From assembly GCA_019637175.1 (NCBI GenBank), contig JAHBWD010000052.1, forward strand, positions 1 to 61,696: DNA of 61,696 nucleotides, in the 5' to 3' direction. The notes below the pieces were generated by a model that worked only from the letters and a program-made list of their open reading frames with translations, made no database searches and was not told the DNA's origin. Origin of the DNA: Labilithrix sp. GTDB taxonomy: Bacteria > Myxococcota_A > Polyangia > Polyangiales > Polyangiaceae. Positions within the stretch are counted from its first letter, which is position 1. Every line of letters begins with the position of its first letter. Positions 32,759-42,041 of this stretch are shown here, in pieces. The translations under genes and the position numbers were made by a program.

Positions 32759-33745
32759 ATGCAAGACGCCCGAGAGCTCAACGAGATCGTCGCGCGCGAG
32801 AGCGCGTTCGTCGATCGCATCCAGTCGGAGGTCGGCAAGGTCATCGTCGGCCAGTCCTACATGATCGAGCGGGTCCTCATCGGCCTGCTCACGGGCGGCC
32901 ATGTCCTGCTCGAGGGCGTCCCCGGCCTCGCGAAGACGCTCACGGTGCGGACGCTCTGCGAGGCGATCTCGTCGAAGTTCGCCCGCATCCAGTTCACGCC
33001 CGACCTCCTCCCGGCCGACGTCATCGGCACCGTCATCTACAACCAGCAGAAGGGCGAGTTCACGTCGAAGCTCGGTCCGGTCTTCGCGAACTTGGTCCTC
33101 GCCGACGAGATCAACCGCGCGCCGGCCAAGGTGCAGAGCGCGCTGCTCGAGGCGATGCAGGAGCGACAGGTCACCATCGGCGACAGGACGTACCCCCTCC
33201 CCGACCCGTTCATCGTGATGGCGACGCAGAACCCGATCGAGCAAGAGGGCACCTACCCGCTCCCGGAGGCGCAGGTCGATCGCTTCATGCTCATGTGCAA
33301 GGTCGGCTACCCGACGCGCGACGAGGAGCGGAAGATCATGGATCGCATGACGAGCGTGCTCCCGGCGAAGGCCGAGCCCGTCGTCACGCCGACCGAGCTG
33401 CTCGAGGCGCGCAAGATCATCGGGCAGATCTACGTCGCCGAGAAGATCAAAGACTACATCGTCGACGTGGTCTTCGCCACGCGCGAGCCGCAGAAGCACG
33501 GACTCAAGGATCTCGCGCCACTCATCGAGTTCGGCGCCTCGCCCCGCGCCTCGATCGCGCTCAACCTCGCCGCGCGCGCCCACGCGTTCCTGCGCCACCG
33601 CGGCTACGTGACGCCGGAAGACGTGAAGGCGGTCGGACCGGACGTGCTCCGACACCGCGTCGTCTTGACCTACGAGGCCGACGCCGAAGAGGTCACGTCG
33701 GAGCAGGTCGTGCGCCGCGTCTTCGAGGTCGTCGAAGTTCCCTGA
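32759..33745 (+). CDS. moxR: MoxR-family AAA+ ATPase
   Basis: MoxR ATPases act as chaperones that help assemble or activate protein complexes containing VWA proteins. The 328-residue protein has Walker A GVPGLAKT (53-60), Walker B LADEINRAP (114-122), the conserved ALLEAMQERQVTIG and MATQNPIEQEGTYPLPEAQVDRF blocks, and a lid domain at the C-terminus. It is the first gene of the eight-gene Bat operon; the DUF58 gene starts one base after its TGA. It is cytoplasmic. Confidence 0.95.
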   Translation: MQDARELNEIVARESAFVDRIQSEVGKVIVGQSYMIERVLIGLLTGGHVLLEGVPGLAKTLTVRTLCEAISSKFARIQFTPDLLPADVIGTVIYNQQKGEFTSKLGPVFANLVLADEINRAPAKVQSALLEAMQERQVTIGDRTYPLPDPFIVMATQNPIEQEGTYPLPEAQVDRFMLMCKVGYPTRDEERKIMDRMTSVLPAKAEPVVTPTELLEARKIIGQIYVAEKIKDYIVDVVFATREPQKHGLKDLAPLIEFGASPRASIALNLAARAHAFLRHRGYVTPEDVKAVGPDVLRHRVVLTYEADAEEVTSEQVVRRVFEVVEVP

Positions 33746-33746
33746 G

Positions 33747-34676
33747 ATGATCCCCCGCGAGATCCTTGCAGCCCTGCGGACCATCGAGATCCACACGGCG
33801 AGGCTCGCGAACGAGCAGCTCTCGGGGACGTACAAGTCGAGCTTCAAGGGACAAGGCCTCGCCTTCCGCGAGGTGCGCCCCTACCAGCCGGGCGACGACG
33901 TCCGCTCGATCGACTGGAACGTCTCGGCGCGGATGAACGACACCTTCGTGAAGGTCTTCGTCGAAGAGCGCGAGATGACCGTGATGATCGCGGTCGATCT
34001 CTCGGCGAGCGAGCGCTTCGGAACACAGCGCGCCCCGAAGGCGCGCGTCGCCTCCGAGGTGGCCGCGCTCCTCGCCTTCAGCGCCATCCGCAACAACGAT
34101 CGCGTCGGGCTCATCCTGTCGACCAGCAAGGTCGAGCGCATCGTGCCTCCGAAGAAGGGCGAGAAGCACGTGATGCGCGTCATCCGCGAGATCATCGGCT
34201 TCGAAGCGCCCCCGCCGGCGTACGAGCAGCGCGCCGCCTCCGGGCCGCCGCGCCTCGGGGCGGCGACCGATCTGAAGAGCGCGCTCGAGGCGCTCGCCCA
34301 CGTCGCCCGACGGCGAAGCGTCGCCTTCGTCGTCTCCGACTTCTTCACCTCGGGCTACGAGCGCGCGCTCTCGCTGGCGAGCGCGAAGCACGACGTCATC
34401 CCGGTCGTCCTCACCGATCGCCGCGACGGGGAGCTGCCCGACGTCGGGCTCGCGACGTTCGAAGACCTCGAGAGCGGCGAAATGATCGTCGTCGACACCT
34501 CCGACAAGCGCGTGCGCGCGCACTACGCGCGCGAGATGAAGAAGATCAAAGACGCGCGCCGCCAGCTCTTCTTCAAGCTCGGGCTCGACGCCGTCGAGGT
34601 CGAGACAGGCGGATCGTTCGTCAAACCGCTGCGGGATCTCTTCGCGCGAAGGGCGCGGAGGATCGGGATGCGATGA
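33747..34676 (+). CDS. DUF58 domain protein
   Basis: DUF58 proteins lie next to MoxR almost everywhere and are VWA-related. The 309-residue protein contains the defining REVRPYQPGDDVRSIDWNVSAR block (about 41-62) and a VDLSAS strand (about 83-88) that resembles a partial MIDAS. It has no membrane segment. It probably interacts with MoxR and the Bat proteins. The stop overlaps the start of the next gene (ATGA at 34673). Confidence 0.93.
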   Translation: MIPREILAALRTIEIHTARLANEQLSGTYKSSFKGQGLAFREVRPYQPGDDVRSIDWNVSARMNDTFVKVFVEEREMTVMIAVDLSASERFGTQRAPKARVASEVAALLAFSAIRNNDRVGLILSTSKVERIVPPKKGEKHVMRVIREIIGFEAPPPAYEQRAASGPPRLGAATDLKSALEALAHVARRRSVAFVVSDFFTSGYERALSLASAKHDVIPVVLTDRRDGELPDVGLATFEDLESGEMIVVDTSDKRVRAHYAREMKKIKDARRQLFFKLGLDAVEVETGGSFVKPLRDLFARRARRIGMR

Positions 34677-35854
34677 GGCGCGCGGCGGGATGGATCGCGA
34701 GCGTCGCCGTCGCGGCCGCGTTCGTCTCGAGCGCCGCCGCCCAGGCGCCTTCCACGTCGCCGGCGTCGCCCGACGACGCGGGCGACGCCGGCGTGGGCGC
34801 CGAGATCGGCGGGTGCGTCGAGAGCATCCCCAAGGGGGCCGCCCGCCCGTTCGTGAACGAGACGTTCCCGGCGCGCGGCACGAGCGGCTGGGCCGCGACG
34901 CTCTCGATCACGGTCGTGCACGGCAAGGGAGAGCGCGTGCTCCCCGCCGGGCTCGATCTCGGGGCCGCGGCCGAGGCCAAGAAGTATCTCCAGAAGGCCG
35001 GGTTCGTGATCCCGGATCAAGACGGAGGCGCGGCCGCACACATCTCCACCGAGCCGGACGACAAGAGCCGCTCGCAGGCGACGACGCACCTCGAGCTCCC
35101 GCTCGTCGTGCTGCCTCCCGAGCCGGGGCGCAGCGTGCTCACCCTCCCGCCGCTGCCCGTCGCGATCGCGCGCGCGAACGGCGAGATCGCGACCGTGTGC
35201 ACGCACCCGCACACGATCGTCGTCGAGGATCCCATCGCGAACGTGCCGCAGGCGGAGCCGAAGCCGAATCCGGAGCCGCGACCTCAGCGTGAAGAGTGGA
35301 CGGCGCTGAAGAAGGCGGTGCTCTACGGCGGGCTCGGCCTCGTCGTCGGCGCACTGCTCGCGTACCTCGGCTACAAGTGGTGGAACAAACCGAAGCCGCC
35401 GGTACCGCCGCCGCCGCCCCGACCGCCGTGGGAGGTCGCCCTCGAGCAGCTCGACGAGGTCCGCCACGCAGGCCTCCTCGATGCCAAGCGACACACCGAG
35501 TACTTCGATCGCGTCAGCGACGCGGTCCGCGGGTATCTCGGGGCGCGCTTCGGCTTCGACGGCCTCGAGTCGACGAGCGACGAGATCCTGACGGCGCTCG
35601 AGAAGCAGGCGGCGGGCTTCGTGCGGCTCGACACCGGCAGCGAGATCGCCGCGCCGGCGCCGGGCGTGCCGCTCGAGGAGGTCCGAAGGTTCTTGGCGGA
35701 GTGCGACCTCGTGAAGTTCGCGAACCTCAAGCCGTCGCCCGAGCAGTGCGCGACGGCGCTCATCGTCGGCGAGCACATCGTGCGAGCGACGATGCCGTTC
35801 GCGAGCCCGGCCTCCCCCCCGAGCACGCGCCCCGAGACGAAGGAGGGAGCGTGA
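34673..35854 (+). CDS. Bat operon membrane protein with DUF4381-like tail
   Basis: The 393-residue protein has a signal peptide (about 1-23), a beta-rich periplasmic part with a Cys near residue 48, and one transmembrane helix (about 218-236, LYGGLGLVVGALLAYLGYKWW). A Pro-rich hinge and a cytoplasmic helical domain (about 255-375) resembling the DUF4381 proteins found between DUF58 and VWA genes follow. Its place in the operon supports that role. It shares 4-bp overlaps with both neighbours. Confidence 0.82.
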   Translation: MRRAAGWIASVAVAAAFVSSAAAQAPSTSPASPDDAGDAGVGAEIGGCVESIPKGAARPFVNETFPARGTSGWAATLSITVVHGKGERVLPAGLDLGAAAEAKKYLQKAGFVIPDQDGGAAAHISTEPDDKSRSQATTHLELPLVVLPPEPGRSVLTLPPLPVAIARANGEIATVCTHPHTIVVEDPIANVPQAEPKPNPEPRPQREEWTALKKAVLYGGLGLVVGALLAYLGYKWWNKPKPPVPPPPPRPPWEVALEQLDEVRHAGLLDAKRHTEYFDRVSDAVRGYLGARFGFDGLESTSDEILTALEKQAAGFVRLDTGSEIAAPAPGVPLEEVRRFLAECDLVKFANLKPSPEQCATALIVGEHIVRATMPFASPASPPSTRPETKEGA

Positions 35855-37029
35855 GCCGCGTCGGGCGAACCATCGGGATCGTCGCGGGAACGCTGATGTT
35901 CGCCGCGCTCGCCCTCGTGTACCCGGCGGTCGCCCGCGGCGAAGCGTGGCTCGGCGCGATCTGGAGCGTGCCGGTGCTCGCCTGGCTCCCGCGCGAATGG
36001 CGCCTCGGCGTGCTCGTCGCGCTCATCGTCGTCGTGTGCTCGATCGTGGTCTGGCGCATGACGATCGCCGCCGATCCGAGAACGCCCCGCCTCCGGATGG
36101 CGACGGTCGCTCCGCTGGTCACCGGCCCGCGAGGTCTCCGCACGAAGCTCCGCGACATGCCGGGAATGATCCGCGGCGCGGCGCTCGCCCTCGCGATCCT
36201 CGCGCTCGCGAGGCCGCAGAACGTCCTCCGCGGCGAGAGCACCGACGACAAGGGCATCGACATCGTCCTCGTGCTCGATCTCTCGGGGTCGATGCGCGCG
36301 CTCATGGACGCCGATTCGGCGACGACGCGAGGACCGAACGGCACCGTCACCCGCCTCACCCGCCTCGAGACCGCGAAGGAGGTCATCCTCGACTTCGTCG
36401 CGCGCCGCCGAACCGATCGGATCGGCGTCGTCGTCTTCGGGAGGGCGGCGTACATCCTTTCACCGCCGACGCTCGACAAGTCGCTGCTCGCCGCGCTCGT
36501 CAGCAAGATGGAGCTCGGCCTCATCGACGGCAACGGAACCGCGATCGGCGACGCGGTGGGCACCGCGGTCGCGCGCCTGCGTCGTTCGAACGCGCGCTCC
36601 AAGGCGATCATCCTCCTGACCGACGGCGACTCGAACGCGGGCTCGATCGCGCCCGAATACGCGGCCCACCTCGCGCAAACCCAAGCGGTGCGCGTCTACA
36701 CGGTGCAGATCGGCAACGGCGACGACGTCGACGTGCAAGACGGCGTCGACCTCTTCGGCCAGCCGAAGTTCGTGCGCGAGCACTTCCCGGTCAACCCCGA
36801 GCTGCTCAAGCGCATGGCGAGCACGACCGGGGGCGACGCGTTCGTCGCGACCGACAAGAAGGGCCTCGAGCAGAGCATGCACCAGATCCTCGACAAGCTC
36901 GAGAAGACCCGCTTCGAGGCGCAGGCGGCGACGATGGAGGATCTCTTCCCCTTCCTCCTCTTCCCCGCGGTCGCGCTCCTCGCGATCGAAGCGCTGGTGC
37001 GCGTCCTCATCGTCCGGAGGTTCCCGTGA
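35851..37029 (+). CDS. batA: BatA-type von Willebrand factor A membrane protein
   Basis: The 392-residue protein has two N-terminal transmembrane helices (about 8-30 and 53-69), the ARPQ motif before the VWA domain (about 120-123), a full MIDAS DLSGS (143-147) with downstream Thr and Asp (LLTDGDSN), and a C-terminal membrane helix (about 370-390). The GTG start at 35851 overlaps the previous TGA. BatA and BatB form a membrane complex with the TPR proteins of the operon; the physiological role is envelope integrity or stress resistance, not firmly settled. Confidence 0.9.
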   Translation: MSRVGRTIGIVAGTLMFAALALVYPAVARGEAWLGAIWSVPVLAWLPREWRLGVLVALIVVVCSIVVWRMTIAADPRTPRLRMATVAPLVTGPRGLRTKLRDMPGMIRGAALALAILALARPQNVLRGESTDDKGIDIVLVLDLSGSMRALMDADSATTRGPNGTVTRLTRLETAKEVILDFVARRRTDRIGVVVFGRAAYILSPPTLDKSLLAALVSKMELGLIDGNGTAIGDAVGTAVARLRRSNARSKAIILLTDGDSNAGSIAPEYAAHLAQTQAVRVYTVQIGNGDDVDVQDGVDLFGQPKFVREHFPVNPELLKRMASTTGGDAFVATDKKGLEQSMHQILDKLEKTRFEAQAATMEDLFPFLLFPAVALLAIEALVRVLIVRRFP

Positions 37030-38138
37030 GGCTCTTCTACGACCTCACGGCGATGCCGTACCTGCTCGTCGCCATCGCGTGCGCGCTCGTCGTCGGCCTC
37101 TTCGCCGGCGCGCTCGTCCTCGCGTCGATCCGGCGCGGACGCGCGACCGCTTCGTTCGGCGATCCTTCGCTCGTCTCGAAGCTCGAGTCGTTCGACGCCG
37201 CGGGCAGGCGGGCGCTGAAAGGCGTGCTCCTCGTCATCGCGCTCGTCTGCGCCTTCCTCGCCCTCGCGCGCCCGCAGTGGGGTCGAGGAACCAAGCTCGT
37301 GCCCGCGACGAACCTCGACGTGATCATCGTGCTCGACTACTCGAAGAGCATGTACGCGCGCGACGTCGCGCCGAGCCGCATCGCTCGCGCCAAGGCGGAG
37401 GTGTCGAAGCTGGTGCGCGATCTTCCCGGCGCGCGCTTCGGCGCGGTGGCCTTCGCCGGCGAGCCGATGAGCTTCCCGCTGACGAGCGACGCGGCCGCGA
37501 TCGGGCAGTTCTTCCGGCAGCTCGAGCCGAACGACATGCCCGTCGGCGGTACGGCGATCGCGCGCGCCCTCGAGCGCGCGCGCGAGCTCTTGACGCGGGA
37601 TCCGAAATCGAAGGAGCACGTGAAGGTCATCGTCCTCGTGACCGACGGCGAAGATCTCGAAGGCGATCCCATCAGCGTCGCCCGCGCCGCCGCGGCGGAG
37701 AAGACGCGCATCGACGTCGTACAGATCGGCGGGCGCGCGCCCGAGCCCGTTCCCGAGGTCAGCGCCGACGGCAAGGTCACCGGCATCCGCCGCGACGACG
37801 ACGGCAAGCCGCTCACGACCGAGCTTTCGGCCGAGGGTGAGGCGCAGCTCGCGGAGATCGCGAAGACCACCGGGGGCGCGATCGTTCGAGCGGAGAAGGG
37901 CGAGACGGGGATCGACGAGGTCGCCCGCAGCCTGAAGAAGATGATGCGAGAAGAGCTCGCCGAGCGCGTGGAGACCGCGTTCGACGAAGAGTACATGTGG
38001 CCGCTCGGGGTCGCGGTCTTGCTCCTCGTGATCGAGGGCGTCGTGCCCGAGGCGCCGCTCCCCCGCCTGCCATCGGGCCTGCTCACCCTCGTGCCCGCGA
38101 AACCGCGCAAGAAGAAGCGAAGGAGGAAGCTCGCATGA
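37026..38138 (+). CDS. batB: BatB-type von Willebrand factor A membrane protein
   Basis: The 370-residue protein has a helix at about 12-34 and a second at 66-82 ending in ARPQW, then a VWA domain with DYSKS (104-108) as the DxSxS metal site and VTDGEDLEGD for the later ligand. A C-terminal membrane helix (about 328-345) is followed by a basic Lys/Arg tail. The start is the GTG at 37026, overlapping the BatA stop by 4 bp. It is the second VWA partner of the operon. Confidence 0.9.
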   Translation: MRLFYDLTAMPYLLVAIACALVVGLFAGALVLASIRRGRATASFGDPSLVSKLESFDAAGRRALKGVLLVIALVCAFLALARPQWGRGTKLVPATNLDVIIVLDYSKSMYARDVAPSRIARAKAEVSKLVRDLPGARFGAVAFAGEPMSFPLTSDAAAIGQFFRQLEPNDMPVGGTAIARALERARELLTRDPKSKEHVKVIVLVTDGEDLEGDPISVARAAAAEKTRIDVVQIGGRAPEPVPEVSADGKVTGIRRDDDGKPLTTELSAEGEAQLAEIAKTTGGAIVRAEKGETGIDEVARSLKKMMREELAERVETAFDEEYMWPLGVAVLLLVIEGVVPEAPLPRLPSGLLTLVPAKPRKKKRRRKLA

Positions 38139-39163
38139 GCCGAGCGCTCTTCCGAAAGAGCTACGCCGCGGCCTTCGCCGCGAGCGCGCTCGTCGTCGCC
38201 TGCAGCGGCTGGGATCCGTCGCGTCCCTTCGAGCGCGAGGCGCCGCAGGTGCGCGAGGCGATCGGCCACCTCGACGGCGGCGACGCGCAGAGCGCGAACG
38301 ATCTCCTCCAAGAGTACCTGTCGACCGGATCGTGCAAGGAAGGCAACATCGGCACGCCGCCACGCGTGCGTGAGAAGTCGAACGGCACCTTCGACCTCGG
38401 CCTCGCCCTCTTCAAGCTCGCCGAAAAGTACGGTCGAAGGTTCGGCGACGAAGAGATCGACGCGGGGCCCGTCGACGAGGTGCTCAAGCAGCAGCGCGCC
38501 GAGCAGGTCGACTGCGCGCTCCGCCTGGTGCGCGCTGTCGGCGCGGACGCCGCGCAGCCGATCGAGCTACGCGCGCGCGCGAAGTACCTCGAGGGCAACC
38601 TCCTCTTCTTGAACGCCAACTACGAGGAGGCGGTGCGCGCCTACGACGGAGCCCTCGAGCTCGCGCCCGGCATGGGCGACGCGGGCCCCATCGCCATCGG
38701 CGACGCCGCGCGCGCGTACGCACCCGATCCCGTCGGTCGCGACGCGGCGTACAACCGCGCGATCGCGCTGCGACGAATCGAAGACAAGAAGGACGCCGGC
38801 AGCGACGCCGCCAGCGACGCGTCCTCGAACGACGCGTCCGACAAGAACGACGGCGGCGGCGACAAAAACGACGACAAGGACGGCGGCGAAAAAAGCGGCG
38901 ACGCCGGTGGCAACAAGGACGGCGGAGGCAAAGACTCGGGGGCGAGAGACTCGGGAGGCAACCCCGACGACAACGAGCCGCCCAAGCCGCAGCCGCAAGA
39001 CGAGAAGCCGGAGAAGCCCGATCCCCAGGCTCCCCCTCCGCCGTCGCGGCAGAACCAGGACGAGCGCATGCTCGATCAACTCGAGAACGCCCCCACCATC
39101 CAACAGGAAGACGCGCGCAAACGAGCGCAGCGGCGTCGCGTGCGAGGGACGAGCGACAAATGA
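38135..39163 (+). CDS. BatC-like TPR lipoprotein with Asp/Lys/Gly-rich linker
   Basis: The 342-residue protein has a signal sequence with a lipobox (ALVVACSGW, Cys about residue 23) and a TPR-like helical region (about 35-210). A strongly low-complexity run of Asp, Lys, Gly, Asn and Ser (about 215-285) follows, then a Pro/Gln stretch. The C-terminus (DERMLDQLENAPTIQQEDARKR) matches the conserved tail of BatC proteins. It is translationally coupled to both neighbours by ATGA overlaps. It may link the Bat complex to the membrane surface. Confidence 0.82.
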   Translation: MSRALFRKSYAAAFAASALVVACSGWDPSRPFEREAPQVREAIGHLDGGDAQSANDLLQEYLSTGSCKEGNIGTPPRVREKSNGTFDLGLALFKLAEKYGRRFGDEEIDAGPVDEVLKQQRAEQVDCALRLVRAVGADAAQPIELRARAKYLEGNLLFLNANYEEAVRAYDGALELAPGMGDAGPIAIGDAARAYAPDPVGRDAAYNRAIALRRIEDKKDAGSDAASDASSNDASDKNDGGGDKNDDKDGGEKSGDAGGNKDGGGKDSGARDSGGNPDDNEPPKPQPQDEKPEKPDPQAPPPPSRQNQDERMLDQLENAPTIQQEDARKRAQRRRVRGTSDK

Positions 39164-41040
39164 GACGCGCGATCCTCCGCGTGCTCGCGCTGTGCGCGTT
39201 CGCGATCGCGTTTCTCGCGGCGAAGCCCGCGCGCGCGCAGGAAGTGGAGATCCGCGCCGGCGTCGATACCGACACCGTCGAGGTCGGCGACTCGGTCACG
39301 TACACCTTGTACGCCATGGTCAAGGGCGGCGGCGCGGGCCCCACGGATCCGAAGCTCGGGTCTGCGGCGGGCTTCACCGTCCACGCGACGAGCTCCGCGC
39401 CGGTCCACATGCGGATGAACATCAACGGCGTGCAGTCCGATCTCAACGGCCTTACGACGACGTGGATGTTGCGCGCGGAGAGACCGGGCACCTTCACGGT
39501 CGGGCCTTCGCAGATCACCGCGCTCGGGGCGAAGCGCAACGCGAAGGCCGTGCGCATCACCGTCGTCCCGCGCGGCAAGGGCCAGCCCCGGATGCGCGCG
39601 CCTTCGCCGTTCGATCCCTTCGGGAGCGGGACGCTCGATCCCTTCAAGGGGCTCTTCGACTTCGGCGACGACGTCCGCGTTCCTCCGCCAGAGCAACCGA
39701 CGGCCGACCCCAAGCTCGCGATGAACGAGCCGCGCGCGCCGATCGCCTTCCTCCACGCGACGATCGACAAGACCCGCGCGGTCGTCGGCGAGCAGGTGAC
39801 GCTCTCGGTCTACCTCTACGAGGATCCCTACAGCCGCCAAGGGCGCGCCGGCGACGTGCACGAGGCGAGCGCGGCGGACTTCGTGAAGCGATCGCTGCTC
39901 GAAGACGAGACCCGCACCATCGGCGTGGGCACGGCGCTGGTCGGGGGCAAGCTCTGGAACGTGAAGCTCGTGCGCAAGAACGCGCTGTTCCCGCTGAAGA
40001 CGGGCCACCTCGCGATCGATCCGATGTCGATGACGCTGCCGCAGGCGCGCGTCGGCCTGCGCGAGAGCGAGCGCCTCTTCGTCGACGTCTCCGATCCGCC
40101 GGTGAACGGCCGGCCCGCCGGCTATGCGCTCGGCGACGTCGGCGACATGGCGCTCCAGGCGACGGTGACGCCGCGCTCGGTCGCGCGCGACGGCGCGGTC
40201 GGCGTGACCCTCGAGCTCCGCGGCACGGGAAATCTCCCCGGCGCGCTCACGCTGCCCGTCGTCCCGGGCGTCGAGTGGCTCGAGCCGCAGATCCGCGACC
40301 GGCTCGGCGCGCAGGGCGAGCGCTTCGGCGGAACGCGAACGTTCTCCTACGTCGTGCGCCTCCACAAGCCGGGCGAGATCGATCTCGGCGAAGTGCGCCT
40401 CCCCTACTTCGACGCCGACAAGCGGGCGTACGGCATCGCGCGGGCCACGCTCGGGATCGTCACGGTGGCCGACGGCGTGGCGAAGGACGCGGGCGTCGAA
40501 GAGGCCGAGCCCGTCCTCGCGGCGATGCCCAAGGAGCGGCGCGTCCTCGAAGGGTCGACGCCGCATGCATACCTCTCCGAGCGACCGCACTTCTGGATGG
40601 CGCTCTTCGGTTCGCCGCTCGCCTGCGCGTTCGTGGTCTCCGCGCACGGCCTCTTCCGTCGCGCGCGCGAGCGACGCGCCGCGCAGTCTCCTTCGCCGGG
40701 GCGGATCGCGCGCGAGCGACGCGCCGAGGCCGACGCAGCGTGCCGCGGCGACGACGGCGCCGTCGCGATGGGCGCGGTCGCGCGCGCGATCGAGGCCGAC
40801 GTCGTCGCGCGCGCCGGCGTCAACCTCCGCGGCGCCACCGGCGAGACGGCGATCGCCGAGCTGACCGACGAAGGCGTCGCGGCAGACGACGCGCGCGCGA
40901 TCGTCGACGTCCTGCGCGCCTGCGAAGATGCGCGTTTCTCTCCCGACGGCGTCGACGTCGCGGCGGCGCGCGACGCATGGAGTCGCGCGCGCGCGATCCT
41001 CGAACGCGTGCGTGGCGCGAGCGGAGGGAAGGGCGAGTGA
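39160..41040 (+). CDS. batD: BatD protein (aerotolerance operon)
   Basis: The 626-residue protein has a signal peptide (about 1-27, cut after ARA) and several immunoglobulin-like beta domains as in BatD (VEVGDSVTYTLYAM, GEQVTLSVYLYED, LELRGTGNLPG). One transmembrane helix (about 478-495) and a cytoplasmic helical part follow. BatD is thought to be the large periplasmic component of the Bat complex. It overlaps both neighbouring genes by 4 bp. Confidence 0.88.
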   Translation: MRRAILRVLALCAFAIAFLAAKPARAQEVEIRAGVDTDTVEVGDSVTYTLYAMVKGGGAGPTDPKLGSAAGFTVHATSSAPVHMRMNINGVQSDLNGLTTTWMLRAERPGTFTVGPSQITALGAKRNAKAVRITVVPRGKGQPRMRAPSPFDPFGSGTLDPFKGLFDFGDDVRVPPPEQPTADPKLAMNEPRAPIAFLHATIDKTRAVVGEQVTLSVYLYEDPYSRQGRAGDVHEASAADFVKRSLLEDETRTIGVGTALVGGKLWNVKLVRKNALFPLKTGHLAIDPMSMTLPQARVGLRESERLFVDVSDPPVNGRPAGYALGDVGDMALQATVTPRSVARDGAVGVTLELRGTGNLPGALTLPVVPGVEWLEPQIRDRLGAQGERFGGTRTFSYVVRLHKPGEIDLGEVRLPYFDADKRAYGIARATLGIVTVADGVAKDAGVEEAEPVLAAMPKERRVLEGSTPHAYLSERPHFWMALFGSPLACAFVVSAHGLFRRARERRAAQSPSPGRIARERRAEADAACRGDDGAVAMGAVARAIEADVVARAGVNLRGATGETAIAELTDEGVAADDARAIVDVLRACEDARFSPDGVDVAAARDAWSRARAILERVRGASGGKGE

Positions 41041-41900
41041 AGCGCCGCTTCGTCGCGTGCGGCATCGCCGCGATCGTCTGCGCGGCGCCGCCGTCGTGGG
41101 CGGATCAGCCCGAGGTCCCCCTCGCGGCTTCGCCGACCGCGCCGGCCGATCTCGACACGAGCTCGCTCTTCCGCGCCGCGACCGACGCGCTCGCCGGCGA
41201 CCGCCCCACCGACGCCATCGCCGCGCTCGAGGCGCTGGGCGATCGCGGCGTCGTCGATCCCGTCATCAGCTTCGATCGCGGCCTCGCCTACGCCGCGCGC
41301 ATCCGAGCGGGCGGCGAGCAGGCGGGCGATCTCGGCCGCGCGGCGCACGGCTTCGAGGAAGCGCGCGAGCTCTCGCGCGACTCTGCCCTCGTCGCCGACG
41401 CCACCGCCGCGCTCGAGGAAGTCCGCGCCGAGGTCGCGCGGCGGCGCGCGCGCGCCGGCGATCCGATCGAGCTCGAGCACGGCGTCTCCCTCGGCCGCTC
41501 GATCGTCCGGCTGCTCCCGGAGAACGCCTGGGCGATCCTCGCCGTGATCGCCTCGATCGCGCTCGCCGTCGGCATCATCGTCCGCGCGCGCGCGACGGCG
41601 GCGCGCGCCAAGGTCGCGGGCGTCACCACGTGCGCGATCGCCGGCGGCCTCCTCGCGCTCACCGCGATCATTTTGCATTCTGCACGCGATGCGCGCCTCC
41701 ACGGACGCGACGCGGTCGTGATCGTCCCGAGCACGCGGCTGCTCGACGACAAGCGCGTGGCCCGCGCGTCGGTGCAGCCGCTGCCCGAGGGGCTCCGGGT
41801 TCAGCTCCTCGACGAGGGCGCCGACTTTGCTCACGTGATCGCCGGACGGGTCGAGGGCTGGCTCCCGACGAGCGCCATCCTCCCGATGGCCAAGCGCTGA
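41037..41900 (+). CDS. batE: BatE-like protein with TPR and SH3-like domains
   Basis: The 287-residue protein has a signal peptide (about 1-23) and TPR-like helices (about 40-130). Two transmembrane helices (about 160-185 and 195-215) and a C-terminal SH3-like domain (about 225-287, DAVVIVPSTRLLD, WLPTSAILPM) follow. This order is typical of BatE. The GTG start at 41037 overlaps the BatD stop. It is the last gene of the operon; 141 bp separate it from the next gene. Confidence 0.85.
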   Translation: MKRRFVACGIAAIVCAAPPSWADQPEVPLAASPTAPADLDTSSLFRAATDALAGDRPTDAIAALEALGDRGVVDPVISFDRGLAYAARIRAGGEQAGDLGRAAHGFEEARELSRDSALVADATAALEEVRAEVARRRARAGDPIELEHGVSLGRSIVRLLPENAWAILAVIASIALAVGIIVRARATAARAKVAGVTTCAIAGGLLALTAIILHSARDARLHGRDAVVIVPSTRLLDDKRVARASVQPLPEGLRVQLLDEGADFAHVIAGRVEGWLPTSAILPMAKR

Positions 41901-42041
41901 CCGACCGGTCGAAACCGTGCACATCGGGTTCTGGATCCGGGGATCCATCGAAAAGGGCGTCAGACACTCCCTCTCGACCCCGCCCGACATACGGAATTCA
42001 CGGAAAACTACAGTGGCACGCAATGTGTACAAATGTACGCC
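41901..42041 (+). promoter_or_regulatory. AT-richer leader of the 850-residue lipoprotein gene, possible operator
   Basis: This 141-bp gap has a visibly lower GC stretch (about 41990-42038). Two GTAC boxes (42027-42030 and 42035-42038) are separated by AAAT, giving a symmetric site just before the ATG at 42042. It could be an operator or part of the promoter. No protein is known to bind it. Confidence 0.3.

Noticed and set aside
42014..42029. TGGCACG box resembling the -24 element of a sigma-54 promoter
   Set aside because: The -12 part reads GTGTA instead of TTGC(A/T), lacking the required GC, and the start would fall almost on the ATG.
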